DNA of 64,000 nt from an uncultured Actinomycetes bacterium (GCA_903872155.1 CAIQJP010000008.1:1-64000), one strand, 5' to 3'. Numbered from the stretch's first letter, positions 1 through 8,780 are shown. Numbers and translations: made by a program. The notes: generated from the sequence alone by a model not told the origin.

Positions 1-305
1 ACCATGCGCGCGACTTTCACATGATGTTTCGCATCACCCGCGCTATAGGAAATACCCGCTCGTAACCAGCCGGCCATGGTGGTGTGGCCGTGATCACGAA
101 ATGCACCAGTGCGATCAACTTCGGCAAGCACTTCCGCTCGAGCGGCTTCGATGAACCGTGACGCTTTTTCAAGCTCAACCAGACGAGTCATCGCATCATC
201 ACCATCAACAATCAAAGATTGCGACGACCATGCAGCGCGCAAACCTGCAACGAGAAAACCACCACAACTTTCTGCGGTTTTTGGTGTCAGATCACGTGAG
301 AACAT
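1..305 (-). CDS. DUF222/HNH (13E12-type) protein, N-terminal part, cut by window edge
   Basis: Reading the minus strand from an ATG at 305 gives an open frame of about 100 codons to the window edge with no stop. It begins MFSRDLTPKTAESCGG and contains ELEKASRFIEAARAEVLAEV and GHTTMAGWLRA, the helical N-terminal pattern of DUF222 proteins. These usually end in an HNH nuclease domain; here that part lies outside the window. A second, complete family member lies at 59373-60554. The start codon sits inside a perfect GAAC-N4-GTTC palindrome. The sequence TACTAA lies 6 nt upstream, suggesting a leaderless transcript. The family is the one containing the mycobacterial REP13E12 proteins; its biochemical function is not settled. 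Confidence 0.8.
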   Translation of the reverse strand, partial: MFSRDLTPKTAESCGGFLVAGLRAAWSSQSLIVDGDDAMTRLVELEKASRFIEAARAEVLAEVDRTGAFRDHGHTTMAGWLRAGISYSAGDAKHHVKVARM

Positions 306-311
306 ATGTTC
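300..311 (-). promoter_or_regulatory. SOS box (LexA site) over the start of the DUF222 gene
   Basis: GAACATATGTTC is a perfect 12-bp palindrome fitting the actinobacterial LexA consensus GAAC-RNRY-GTTC. It covers the start codon and the predicted transcription start, so bound LexA would block initiation. A matching site lies upstream of the other DUF222 gene at 60598-60609. Confidence 0.75.
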
Positions 312-394
312 TTAGTATGCCACTAAGGTGTGGCAAAAAGCAAATGAAATCAAGGGTTTTTTGAAAAAAGTTTTCAATAATGCAGCTATCGAAA

Positions 395-438
395 CTGGTG
401 GCGAAAACTAACGGAAAAGCTCTCGTTTCTGCCACCAG
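395..438. repeat. Hairpin repeat of the CTGGTG/CACCAG family, copy 1
   Basis: Arms CTGGTGGC (395-402) and GCCACCAG (431-438) pair perfectly over 8 bp around a partly self-complementary centre. It lies past the 3' end of the MFS gene and upstream of the DUF222 start. The rest of the 306-504 gap holds the DUF222 promoter and nothing else I recognise. The outer part of the left arm recurs in reverse near 59174-59189. Confidence 0.7.
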
Positions 439-504
439 AAAAACCAATGAAATGTGTCAACCACGAGCTAGCGACGAGCATCACGCGAAAAGCAAGATCA
501 ATAG

Positions 505-1749
505 CTAATCAACAGCGACTGAATCGGTAACACTTTCAAGTCGACGCACGTCTTTATTGAATAGCGCCGCTCCGGCCATCACGATCGCAATCACACCAGC
601 GATATACAAAGTCTCACTCGTGCCAATCCACTGAGCGATTGGCCCAGCCAAGAACAATCCAAACGGCGCAAACACGGTCGAACCAAGAGCGTCATACGCA
701 CTCACTCGAGACAAAGCCTCTTCGGGCACGTGCGTCTGGAACATGGTCATCCACATCACGAAGAACAAGTCCATCGCAATGCCCGACACGAAAGCCAAGA
801 TCATCAAGACACCGATGTGAAATGGCACGGCGGCACCAAGCATCCACACGCCAACAATCGGCATTCCGCCCATCGCAATAATCAACGGATGTTTTGGTTT
901 GATGCGCAATGACACCAATACTCCACCAATATTGCCTGCACCAAAAGCGAACAGCATGAAGCCCATGTCGCGAGCACCACCGAGTGCTTCTTTCATCTGC
1001 ACCGGAGCAAGGACTCCTAAGAATCCTTCAAAACACATATTGATAAATGCGAAGCAGATCACGACGACAACAATCCATTTACGTGAGTAGAACTCGGTCC
1101 AACCTTGTCGTAGTTGCAAAATCATTGAAGGGTGCTCTTCAATTTCACCCGTTTGCATTTTTGTTGGCAACTGCAGTCGCAAGACCAGGATGCCGGCAAT
1201 CAGAAATGATGCTCCGTCGCCGATGATTGCCCAGCCTGGGCCAAATGTACTGACGATGGCTGCGCCCAAAGTTGCACCAAGTGTGAAACCAATGTTTGCA
1301 CCTAGCCCTACCAACGAGTTGGCCGCTTGCAAATTTTCACTCGGCACAACTTCGGGAAGGAGCCCAGCAAATGCGGGCCACCACAACGCGTTTAACACTC
1401 CGAAAATAAATGCGTTGATACACAGCAGCGGAACAGTCGCGTGGTGAGTCAAAAAAAGGACACCACTTGTTGCCACAACGAAACTGCCGATGATGTCAGT
1501 AATTCCAACGACACGAGCTCGTCCCATACGGTCGGCGACAACTCCGCCAAGTAACAAGAACAAAACAATCGGCACCATGTGCGAAGCAGTCACCCAACTC
1601 AGTGATGAAGCATTACTGCCAGGGAGCGAAAGCACACCAAAGGCCATGGCAATGGGTGACATGCCGTTGCCGATATTCGACAAAGTGCGCGCCGTCAGCA
1701 AAATACGGAAGCGTTTGATTTTCCAAAGGGTTTTAAGGTCGTGCAGCAC
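505..1749 (-). CDS. MFS transporter (multidrug/siderophore exporter type)
   Basis: A 414-residue protein with about 12 hydrophobic segments. The loop after the second segment reads GGVVADRMGRARVV, the MFS motif A pattern (G-x3-D-R-x-G-R), near residues 68-82. The overall length and N-terminus (FRILLTARTLSNIGNG) match the EntS/MFS_3 type of exporters, though the substrate cannot be told. It starts with GTG at 1749 and is transcribed away from the adenine deaminase gene, sharing a 98-bp divergent region with it. No regulator is adjacent. Confidence 0.85.
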   Translation of the reverse strand: MLHDLKTLWKIKRFRILLTARTLSNIGNGMSPIAMAFGVLSLPGSNASSLSWVTASHMVPIVLFLLLGGVVADRMGRARVVGITDIIGSFVVATSGVLFLTHHATVPLLCINAFIFGVLNALWWPAFAGLLPEVVPSENLQAANSLVGLGANIGFTLGATLGAAIVSTFGPGWAIIGDGASFLIAGILVLRLQLPTKMQTGEIEEHPSMILQLRQGWTEFYSRKWIVVVVICFAFINMCFEGFLGVLAPVQMKEALGGARDMGFMLFAFGAGNIGGVLVSLRIKPKHPLIIAMGGMPIVGVWMLGAAVPFHIGVLMILAFVSGIAMDLFFVMWMTMFQTHVPEEALSRVSAYDALGSTVFAPFGLFLAGPIAQWIGTSETLYIAGVIAIVMAGAALFNKDVRRLESVTDSVAVD

Positions 1750-1835
1750 AATGATCGTGTGTCAGGTTAGTGAATTTTGAGTGTGAAATCTGCCGTGTTA
1801 TCGCCGGTGATCTGCAGAGCACCCCAAATTGTGTC

Positions 1836-1841
1836 TACACT
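1836..1841 (+). promoter_or_regulatory. -10 box for leaderless adenine deaminase mRNA
   Basis: TACACT ends 6 nt before the ATG at 1848, so transcription should start at or next to the start codon. No Shine-Dalgarno is visible. Confidence 0.5.
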
Positions 1842-1847
1842 CACGCC

Positions 1848-3566
1848 ATGTCACGACCCCCCGCCTCACTTCGAGCCCTTGCCGTTGCCCGTGGTGATGA
1901 GCCTGCCGATTTGCTCATCACTGGTGGACGAGTTCTATCTCCGATTACACGTGAATGGGTATCAACCGACTTGGCAATTGCTGACGGTGTTGTCGCCGGA
2001 TGGGGTAAACGTGAAGCTAAAGAAACTGTTGATGTTGGTGGCGCGGCCTTAGTTGCCGGTTTTGTTGACGCCCATATGCATCTTGAATCAACCAAATTGT
2101 GGGTGGATGAATTTGTTCGTGGCGCATTGCCTTGCGGAACAACTGCGGTTGCCTGTGATCCGCACGAAATTGCCAACGTTGCCGGGCTCGAAGGTGTGGG
2201 GGCAGTCGCCGAAGCTGCCGAAAAGATGCCATTCACGTTTGGCCTTGCTGCTTCGAGTTGTGTGCCTGCATCGAGTTTTGAAAGTCCTGGCGCGGCATTT
2301 TCGCCAGCAGATATTCGTCACTTGATTTCTGAATTCAAAGCCATCGGTATTGGTGAAGTGATGAACTATCCCGCTGTCATTAATGGCGATCCAACCTTCC
2401 GTGAAATCATCGCGGCTGCGGGCTGGCGAAGTGTTGATGGTCATGCCCCTGGTTTGCGTGGTCCGCAACTTGATGCGTATTTGGCCGCAGGCGTTGAATC
2501 TGATCATGAATGTTTTGCTCTTGATGAAGCACATGAAAAGCGTCAAAAAGGAATGTGGGTCTTTTTGCGTTATGGATCGGCTTGTAAAGATCTCGTTGAA
2601 TTACTACCAACTGTTTTGCGCACGGGTGTCACACGTACTGCAATGTGCACCGACGATCGTGAACCTCACCAGATTCGCACGATCGGCCACATCAACCATT
2701 GCGTGAGCCTTGCGGTTGAAGCGGGTTGCGACGAGATCGAAGCGCTCATCATGGCCTCGTACTTGCCTGCGCAGTTTCACAACTTCTTCCATCTCGGTCA
2801 ACTAGGGCCTGGATATCAAGCCGATGTCTTGGTCTTTGATTCAATGAAGGAGTACCGACCTGCTGCTGTGTATCAAGCCGGCAAGTTGGTGGCTCGACAT
2901 GGTTACATCCTCGATGGTGCCGTGCCGGCGACGCCGGCCCCCGATTCATTGCGCAATCGCGTGCACTTGCATCACAATCCAACTGCCGCAGAGTTAACTG
3001 TTGACGCACCCGCCGATGGAATGGCGCGAGTCATTGGTGTTACTCAAGGAACCGTGCGTACGACTGCACTCGAACTTGATATCAATGACCCGAACAACGA
3101 CATCGCGCGTATTGCAGTTCTTGAACGCCACAAAAAAACTGGTCGTATTGGTCTTGGTTATGTCGCCAACTTTGGTTTGACTCGCGGCGCGATTGCATCA
3201 ACCGTGTGTCACGACGCTCACAATGTGATGGTGATTGGTGCTCGCGACGAAAGTGGTCCCGCCGACATGGCTATTGCTGTGGAACACCTTGCCAAAATTG
3301 GCGGGGGACAGGTGCTCGTGCACGAAGGCAAGATTTTGGCCGAGGTTCCTCTACCGATTGCTGGTCTGATGAGCGATCAGCCCCTCGATGTGGTGGCTGA
3401 TCAGATCGAACTCATGGAGCAGACCGCCCGTGATTTCGGCATTTCCATTGACGCACCGTTTATGTTGCTGTCGTTCCTGGGGCTCTCGGTCATTCCCGAC
3501 CTGCGCATCACTGACCACGGGTTGATTGACGTCAACCAGTGGAAACAAGTCCCTGTCGCGCTTTAG
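1848..3566 (+). CDS. ade: Adenine deaminase
   Basis: Converts adenine to hypoxanthine and ammonia in purine salvage. About 572 residues from ATG 1848, the usual family length. The amidohydrolase metal motif is VDAHMHLES. Other landmarks are AVACDPHEIANV, SSCVPAS, GEVMNYPAVI, DGHAPGL, SDHECF and CTDDREPH, followed by the family-specific C-terminal domain with STVCHDAHNVMV. An upstream extension of the frame to 1770 is open, but the leaderless promoter and homologous N-terminus favour 1848. The next gene is the GntR/5-FCL-type regulator, so a shared role in nucleobase or cofactor-precursor salvage is possible; that is inference. Confidence 0.92.
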   Translation: MSRPPASLRALAVARGDEPADLLITGGRVLSPITREWVSTDLAIADGVVAGWGKREAKETVDVGGAALVAGFVDAHMHLESTKLWVDEFVRGALPCGTTAVACDPHEIANVAGLEGVGAVAEAAEKMPFTFGLAASSCVPASSFESPGAAFSPADIRHLISEFKAIGIGEVMNYPAVINGDPTFREIIAAAGWRSVDGHAPGLRGPQLDAYLAAGVESDHECFALDEAHEKRQKGMWVFLRYGSACKDLVELLPTVLRTGVTRTAMCTDDREPHQIRTIGHINHCVSLAVEAGCDEIEALIMASYLPAQFHNFFHLGQLGPGYQADVLVFDSMKEYRPAAVYQAGKLVARHGYILDGAVPATPAPDSLRNRVHLHHNPTAAELTVDAPADGMARVIGVTQGTVRTTALELDINDPNNDIARIAVLERHKKTGRIGLGYVANFGLTRGAIASTVCHDAHNVMVIGARDESGPADMAIAVEHLAKIGGGQVLVHEGKILAEVPLPIAGLMSDQPLDVVADQIELMEQTARDFGISIDAPFMLLSFLGLSVIPDLRITDHGLIDVNQWKQVPVAL

Positions 3567-3635
3567 AGGCTCAAATCTGGACAGGTCCGGGCTTTTACTT
3601 TTTGCCCAAAAACGGAATCGTCACACTTTGGAAAC

Positions 3636-3651
3636 ATTCGTCTAGACGAAT
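3636..3651. promoter_or_regulatory. Palindromic GntR/HutC-type operator
   Basis: ATTCGTCTAGACGAAT is a perfect 16-bp palindrome with the core GTCTAGAC. This core is typical of operators of HutC-subfamily GntR regulators (for example DasR and NagR sites). It overlaps the expected -35 region of the regulator gene 19 bp downstream, fitting autoregulation of the operon. Confidence 0.75.
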
Positions 3652-3657
3652 TGTGTC

Positions 3658-3663
3658 TATAGT
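3658..3663 (+). promoter_or_regulatory. -10 box for leaderless GntR/5-FCL operon
   Basis: TATAGT lies 6 nt before ATG 3670 and immediately follows the palindromic operator. Confidence 0.55.
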
Positions 3664-3669
3664 TCGCAC

Positions 3670-4590
3670 ATGGCCAAGCGGGAGACCAGCATTCGACAGA
3701 CCGAGATCGACCTCGCCTCCGATGCTCCGCTGTATGAGCAGGTCCGAGATCGCTTGAGCCAGATGGTTTTGACCCGCGATCTTTCAGACTCAACGCCGCT
3801 GCCAACCGAACCGAATCTGATGGAGCTTTTCGGTGTCAGCCGCGGAACTCTTCGTCGAGCGATTGAAGAATTGGTTCGCGACGGGCTATTGAGCGCCGAA
3901 CAAGGTCGTGGCACGTTTGTTGTCCAAGAAGAACGCGTGCGCCGAGTCGTATGGCAACGGTTATCTGAAGTTGCTCGTCCCGACTCACGATTTGATCTTG
4001 ACCTCAGTCAATACGTTCCCGATTTTGCTGGATCCAACCTTGCGCACAAGCGAGTCATGAAGCGCACCGAGTGGAGAAGTGCAGATGTGGTTTTCTGCGC
4101 CCCCGATAACAGCATTGAACAGTTGCGATTTGCGGCCCTTGAAGCAGGAAAGAAGATTCTCGTTCCGACGTACGGACTGCGTCGCGGCTTCATTCTTCTT
4201 GACGGAAAAAAAATTCTAAAAACCGATCATGCCTTGGCCGCATCACTTGACGGGATGGAACGATTCGGCAAGCGACTCGGTCCTGGCGATTTACGTCAAG
4301 CGGGCACGATTGACTTGGTAGTTACTGGTGCAACCGCCGTGACAACCGATGGCCGACATATCGGTGGTGGTCAGCGTTACCTCGCTCTCGAGTGGATGAT
4401 GATGAAGCAACTTGGCGTGTTGTCATCAGATGCTTTGGTTTTTGCAGTCGTGCACGACTGCCAAGTCGTTGACGAAATGGTTGAAGCAGAACCAGATTGT
4501 TTGCTTGATCTGATTTGTACGAACACTGATGAAATTGATGTGTGGGAGCCCCGTGATTCTGCTCCTTCAAAATTGAGGAGAATTAAGTGA
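3670..4590 (+). CDS. GntR-family regulator fused to a 5-formyl-THF cyclo-ligase-like domain
   Basis: Residues about 18-85 form a GntR winged helix: PLYEQVRDRL, then LPTEPNLMELFGVSRGTLRR and EELVRDGLL, and the wing QGRGTFVV. Residues about 90-290 are a 5-FCL/COG0212-like domain and align along their length with the next gene (shared VARPDSRF, TYGxxRGF, ASLDGxxR and VVHDCQ). The nucleotide-binding signature GKGxGYxDxEW of that family is degenerate here (GGGQRYLALEW, about residues 232-242), so the domain probably senses a ligand rather than catalyses. The gene overlaps the next by 4 nt (GTGA). It is preceded by a palindrome suggesting autoregulation. The ligand is unknown; a thiamin- or folate-related molecule is the best guess. 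Confidence 0.82.
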   Translation: MAKRETSIRQTEIDLASDAPLYEQVRDRLSQMVLTRDLSDSTPLPTEPNLMELFGVSRGTLRRAIEELVRDGLLSAEQGRGTFVVQEERVRRVVWQRLSEVARPDSRFDLDLSQYVPDFAGSNLAHKRVMKRTEWRSADVVFCAPDNSIEQLRFAALEAGKKILVPTYGLRRGFILLDGKKILKTDHALAASLDGMERFGKRLGPGDLRQAGTIDLVVTGATAVTTDGRHIGGGQRYLALEWMMMKQLGVLSSDALVFAVVHDCQVVDEMVEAEPDCLLDLICTNTDEIDVWEPRDSAPSKLRRIK

Positions 4591-5345
4591 GTAGCGCTTT
4601 GTCAACCGATCAATATCGCGAGCAGATTTGGGCCGAGTTGGCCAAGGTTGCGCGACCCGACTCACGTTTTCATTGGGACTTCTCGAGTTTCATCTGTGAT
4701 TTCATCGGAAGCGAAAAGTGTTCAGATCGAGTCTTAGAACTTGATGCATTAAAGAATCGCGGAAATCGTCAGGTCTTTGTTACACCCGACAATTGCTTAG
4801 AAGATTTGCGTTACAAACTGATTCAGCGCGGAATTCCATTCGTGATGACCACCTACGGAATCGTCCGTGGTTTTTATCGCCTCGATCCCACGACGATTCC
4901 GGCGAGCGATCATCATTACGCTGCAACTCTTGACGGATTTGATCGCTATGCAGTGGCAATGCCATTGGCTGATTTGCAAAAAGGTGAAAAGTTTTCCCTG
5001 CTCGTAACTGGCGGAAGTGCTGTGAGCAATAACGGTGTGCGCTTTGGCAAAGGGCATGGTTATTTCGATTTTGAGTGGGCTGTTCTTTCAGAACTTGGAC
5101 TCACCGATAGTTCTTCAGTTGTGGCCGATGTCGTGCACGACTGTCAGTTCGTCAATGAAGTTATGCCTGCAGAGAAGCATGACGTCGTTGTCGATTGGGT
5201 GGTCACTCCCACTCAAGTAATGCACATAGATCAGAGCTCGCGTCAAAGTGGACGAGTGTTCTGGGAATTGGTTCCAGGAACAGAATTCGAACATCTCGGC
5301 ATTGTGTCCGAGTTGCGCGCGATTCAGAACTTGGGTCCGTTATGA
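4587..5345 (+). CDS. 5-formyltetrahydrofolate cyclo-ligase paralogue (COG0212-like)
   Basis: 252 residues starting at a GTG that overlaps the previous stop; GAGGAG at 4575-4580 is the ribosome site. It is a single-domain paralogue of the C-terminal part of the preceding regulator. It keeps the phosphate-binding signature GKGHGYFDFEW near residues 154-164 and VVHDCQF downstream. True 5-FCL converts 5-formyl-THF to 5,10-methenyl-THF using ATP. The COG0212 branch is a divergent paralogue that comparative genomics has linked to thiamin metabolism. Its position between a sensor version of itself and an NMT1-type importer fits processing of the imported compound. Actual activity is unknown. Confidence 0.72.
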   Translation: MSSALSTDQYREQIWAELAKVARPDSRFHWDFSSFICDFIGSEKCSDRVLELDALKNRGNRQVFVTPDNCLEDLRYKLIQRGIPFVMTTYGIVRGFYRLDPTTIPASDHHYAATLDGFDRYAVAMPLADLQKGEKFSLLVTGGSAVSNNGVRFGKGHGYFDFEWAVLSELGLTDSSSVVADVVHDCQFVNEVMPAEKHDVVVDWVVTPTQVMHIDQSSRQSGRVFWELVPGTEFEHLGIVSELRAIQNLGPL

Positions 5346-5407
5346 CTCTGCGCCCAGTACTTCAACCGTGACACAACCCATCCGACAAACAACATGAAAG
5401 GTCAACT

Positions 5408-6424
5408 ATGAATCCGATTTCACGACGACAGATGCTGATTCGAGCATCCGCAGCCGGTGTTGGTTTAGCAGGCTTGCCTGCATTCCTCGCAGCATGTGGA
5501 GGCGATGACAGCAAGTCATCAGGCTCAAGTTCAGGTACTTCGACCAAGTTCACGATGCAAGCAGCATGGGTGAATGACGCTGAATTCACTGGTTACTTTG
5601 TGGCATTGACCAACGGTTATTACACCGATCAAGGTCTCGACCTCAATTACCAATCAGGTGGACCTGATGTCATTCCCGAGAGCACATTGCTCGCTGGTAC
5701 GTCACCACTTGCATTGACAACGCCAGACAGCACTATTCAAGCCATCGTCAACGACAATGCTCCATTTGTGATCGTTGGTGCTCAGTACCAAAAGAATCCG
5801 TTGGGTGTTGTGAGCTTGAAGAAGAACCCCATCAATTCGCCCGCCGATTTGGTGGGTAAGACGCTTGCAGTTCCGCCATCAAACACTGTTTCGGTTGAAG
5901 CAATGTTGTCAATCAGTGGTGTCAATAAGGCCGATGTCAATATCGTGCCGTACGAATACGACCCAACACCGCTTGTTAAGGGTGAAATTGATGCATCGGT
6001 TGACTTCACAACCAACGTACCTTTCACCATTCAGCAAGCTGGCGAAGAAGCAACATCATTCTTGATGTACGACTACGGCTTTACAATTTTCAACGACACG
6101 GTTGTTGTGACCAAGGATGCCTTGAAGAACAATCGTGCCGAAATTGTTAAGTGGTTGCGTGCGAGCCGTATGGGTTGGGATGAAAATTTCAAAGATCCCA
6201 GCAAGTACCCGCCGATGTTTACCGACACCTACTTCAAGGGAACTGGCCGTACCATCGAAAACGAGTTGTACTTCAACAATGCGCAGATGCCGTTGATCAA
6301 ATCAGACGGTGGCATTTACTCAATGTCCGAAGAGGCAATTGCCGCAAACCTCGAAGCACTTGGTGCTATCGGCATCAAGGGAACACGCGACATGTTTGAT
6401 ACGACTCTTCTCGAGGAAATCTAA
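5408..6424 (+). CDS. ABC transporter substrate-binding lipoprotein, NMT1/THI5-like
   Basis: 338 residues. The N-terminus has [19 protein letters not shown] (twin-arginine-like) followed by the lipobox AACG, so it is a lipoprotein on the outer face of the membrane. The mature part begins with a Ser-rich linker, then [19 protein letters not shown], FYxDxGL-type YYTDQGLDL and GGPDVIP, typical of pyrimidine/thiamin-precursor and alkanesulfonate binding proteins (NMT1 family). GAAAGG at 5398-5403 is the ribosome site. It is first of three importer genes, with only 2 nt to the ATPase gene. The substrate cannot be read from sequence; the family and the COG0212 neighbours suggest a pyrimidine or related heterocycle. 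Confidence 0.85.
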   Translation: MNPISRRQMLIRASAAGVGLAGLPAFLAACGGDDSKSSGSSSGTSTKFTMQAAWVNDAEFTGYFVALTNGYYTDQGLDLNYQSGGPDVIPESTLLAGTSPLALTTPDSTIQAIVNDNAPFVIVGAQYQKNPLGVVSLKKNPINSPADLVGKTLAVPPSNTVSVEAMLSISGVNKADVNIVPYEYDPTPLVKGEIDASVDFTTNVPFTIQQAGEEATSFLMYDYGFTIFNDTVVVTKDALKNNRAEIVKWLRASRMGWDENFKDPSKYPPMFTDTYFKGTGRTIENELYFNNAQMPLIKSDGGIYSMSEEAIAANLEALGAIGIKGTRDMFDTTLLEEI

Positions 6425-6426
6425 AT

Positions 6427-7221
6427 TTGTCAACGTTGCAAGAAGTAGCCGGTGGTGCGCTCCGCGTTCAAAACGTGGAGCGCACCTTCGCGCTCAAAGA
6501 CGATGTAGTTCGGGCGCTTGACAAAGTGTCTTTAGAAGTTCCGGTCGGGTCGTTTATTTCGTTGATCGGTCCCTCGGGTTGCGGTAAATCAACGTTGTTG
6601 CGATTGCTCGCCGGCCTTGAGTTGCCTGACGCAGGTTCATTGCTCATCGGCGAGAGGTCACCCGATGAAATGCGTACGGCAGGTCGGCTCGGTGTGGCTT
6701 TTCAAGATCCGGCTTTGTTGCCGTGGCGCTCAGTGTGGAAGAACATCACTTTGCCCTTGCAGGTGATGGGCAAATCTGTGAAGGAATATCAATCAGCGAT
6801 TGAAGAACTGATCTCCCTCGTTGGACTCAAAGGTTTTGAACAGGCATTGCCGGCGCAATTGTCAGGTGGAATGCGTCAGCGCGTTGCAATCGCGCGGGCA
6901 TTAGTAACCGAGCCCGAAGTGCTCTTACTCGACGAACCTTTTGGTGCGCTTGATGAAATTCTTCGTCGCACCATGAATCTTGAATTGCAGCGAATTTGGT
7001 CGGCTCGTCGTCCAACCACCATTTTGGTGACACACTCGATTGAAGAAGCCATTTTTCTTGCGGACAAAGTTGCTGTCATGTCGGCGCGACCAGGTCGCAT
7101 TGTTGAAATTGTGGACGTGCCATTTGAACGGCCTCGAGTTCCCGAGATCATGCGCAGTTCTGAATTCCATCATTTGGCTGATCACTTGTCCGAGCTGTTG
7201 TTCGCTGGTGGCGGACACTGA
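6427..7221 (+). CDS. ABC transporter ATP-binding protein (NitT/TauT/ThiZ type)
   Basis: 264 residues from a TTG start, with GAGGA 9 nt upstream inside the end of the previous gene. Walker A GPSGCGKS at residues 48-55, Q-loop [10 protein letters not shown], signature [15 protein letters not shown], Walker [13 protein letters not shown] and switch histidine TILVTHS. It is a complete ATPase that would energise the importer with the fused permease encoded immediately downstream. Confidence 0.93.
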   Translation: MSTLQEVAGGALRVQNVERTFALKDDVVRALDKVSLEVPVGSFISLIGPSGCGKSTLLRLLAGLELPDAGSLLIGERSPDEMRTAGRLGVAFQDPALLPWRSVWKNITLPLQVMGKSVKEYQSAIEELISLVGLKGFEQALPAQLSGGMRQRVAIARALVTEPEVLLLDEPFGALDEILRRTMNLELQRIWSARRPTTILVTHSIEEAIFLADKVAVMSARPGRIVEIVDVPFERPRVPEIMRSSEFHHLADHLSELLFAGGGH

Positions 7222-7235
7222 AAAGTGTCGTCAAG

Positions 7236-8777
7236 ATGAAGAACTTCAGTCGTTTCGCTCGCGGCACTGGCGTTGTGCTGATTGTCCTCGCCATCTGGGA
7301 AGTATTGGGACGACTTGAACTCATCGGTCAAGGAGCTCTGCCAGCCCCGACACAAATTTTGGCTCAGTTGTGGAAGGACCGTTCTGATTATCCACCACAT
7401 CTGTCGGTGACATTGAAGTCAGCGGGCACTGGTTTTGTGATCGGCAATATCATTGCAATCGTCGCTGGTGCGATTTCTGCACGATTTCGAATTGCCGAAA
7501 CCTTGTTGCGCGGGCTTGGAATGTCTTTGTTTGCAGTGCCGTTGATCGCGATTGTTCCGGTGTTGTTGTTGGCATTCACGGGCACAACACCGCGAATTAT
7601 TTTGGCTGCTATGGCGGTGTATTTTCCGACCTATATCGCAACGATGAATGGAATGCGCAATGTCGATCCGCGACTTGTTGATGTGGTCATGGTTGCTGGT
7701 GGCTCAACCACTGATGTCTTGCGCTGGATTCGGGTACGCAGCGCGTTGCCACACATCGTGAGTGCGTTCAGAGTCGCTGCACCAGCGGCTTTGCTCGGAA
7801 CGTTGCTCGCTGAGTTTGGCGGTGGAACTCGATGGGGACTCGGAACATATCTGCTTGGTTCATTAGGTCAGGCCAATCCGTCGCGATTATGGAGTATCGG
7901 TTTAGTAGCCACTGCAGTCGCGGCTTCGGCGTACATGTTGTTCGCTTTATTGGGTTCTCGCCTCACGCGCTCGTCAATGTCGGCCACAGTCCAAACATCG
8001 TTGCCGATGGGTGGAGCAACTGGTCCTTGGTGGAAACGATTAGGCGGGGGAGTCATATCGGCCGGAGTTGTCTTAGGTCTTTGGGCGTTGGTGCTGAGTA
8101 TTTTGGATATGTCGCCGGTAGTCGCCAAGTCGCCGTTTGCAATCGTGAGATATCTCACAACCGACCCTCGCGCTTCAGTTTCACGCTCACGTTTATTTGA
8201 TGCATACAGTGAAACTCTGCCGTTGGCTTTGATCGGCTTATTGTGCGGGCTTGCTGCCGCTTTGTTGCTTGCAGTCATATTAAGTTTGCGACCTGCGCTC
8301 GGTCGAGCAGTTTTGCCATTTGCTTTGGTTTCGCAAACAATGCCGCTGCCAGCTTTAACGCCGTTGATTGTTTTGGTTTTTGGTCGAAGTATTTTGGCAA
8401 CAGTTGTGGTGTGTGTCTCGGTGACGTTTTTCCCGTCGTTTGTGACAATCTCTCAAGCGCTAGCGACAACATCTTCGGCCGCGATTGATGTAGTTCGCGT
8501 CAGTGGCGGTGGACGTTTCAAGTCGTTGCGTTTCGTTGGACTACCGGGTGCTATCCCGGCAATGGTGACAGCAGCACGTTTGGCGGCGCCACGTGCATTG
8601 CTTGGTGTGATGATTGCCGAGTATTTAGCAACTGGTGACGGACTCGGGAATCTGCTGAACGAATCACGTGGTCGACTTGATTATGGAATGATCTGGACCG
8701 TCGCGACCACGTCGGTATTGGTTGCGGTGATCATCACGCAACTATTTGGACTCGCCGAAAAACTCACCCGCAAATAA
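7236..8777 (+). CDS. ABC transporter permease with two fused transmembrane domains
   Basis: 513 residues containing two complete BPD_transp_1 units in tandem. Each has its own cytoplasmic EAA-type loop: VAGGSTTDVLRWIRV before about residue 175, and VSGGGRFKSLRFVGLPGA near residue 430. The two halves are joined by a linker around residues 245-260 (SMSATVQTSLPMGGATG). Importers of this family normally assemble a homodimer of a single-unit permease, so here one gene should supply the whole membrane channel. It ends 3 nt from the convergent antitoxin gene. Confidence 0.88.
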   Translation: MKNFSRFARGTGVVLIVLAIWEVLGRLELIGQGALPAPTQILAQLWKDRSDYPPHLSVTLKSAGTGFVIGNIIAIVAGAISARFRIAETLLRGLGMSLFAVPLIAIVPVLLLAFTGTTPRIILAAMAVYFPTYIATMNGMRNVDPRLVDVVMVAGGSTTDVLRWIRVRSALPHIVSAFRVAAPAALLGTLLAEFGGGTRWGLGTYLLGSLGQANPSRLWSIGLVATAVAASAYMLFALLGSRLTRSSMSATVQTSLPMGGATGPWWKRLGGGVISAGVVLGLWALVLSILDMSPVVAKSPFAIVRYLTTDPRASVSRSRLFDAYSETLPLALIGLLCGLAAALLLAVILSLRPALGRAVLPFALVSQTMPLPALTPLIVLVFGRSILATVVVCVSVTFFPSFVTISQALATTSSAAIDVVRVSGGGRFKSLRFVGLPGAIPAMVTAARLAAPRALLGVMIAEYLATGDGLGNLLNESRGRLDYGMIWTVATTSVLVAVIITQLFGLAEKLTRK

Positions 8778-8780
8778 CGG

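Noticed and set aside
1770-1847. Upstream extension of adenine deaminase
   Set aside because: The extension has no family similarity and crosses the -10 box at 1836; start set at 1848.
2088-2546. 152-codon minus-strand frame inside adenine deaminase
   Set aside because: Mirror of a well-supported enzyme; no independent motif.
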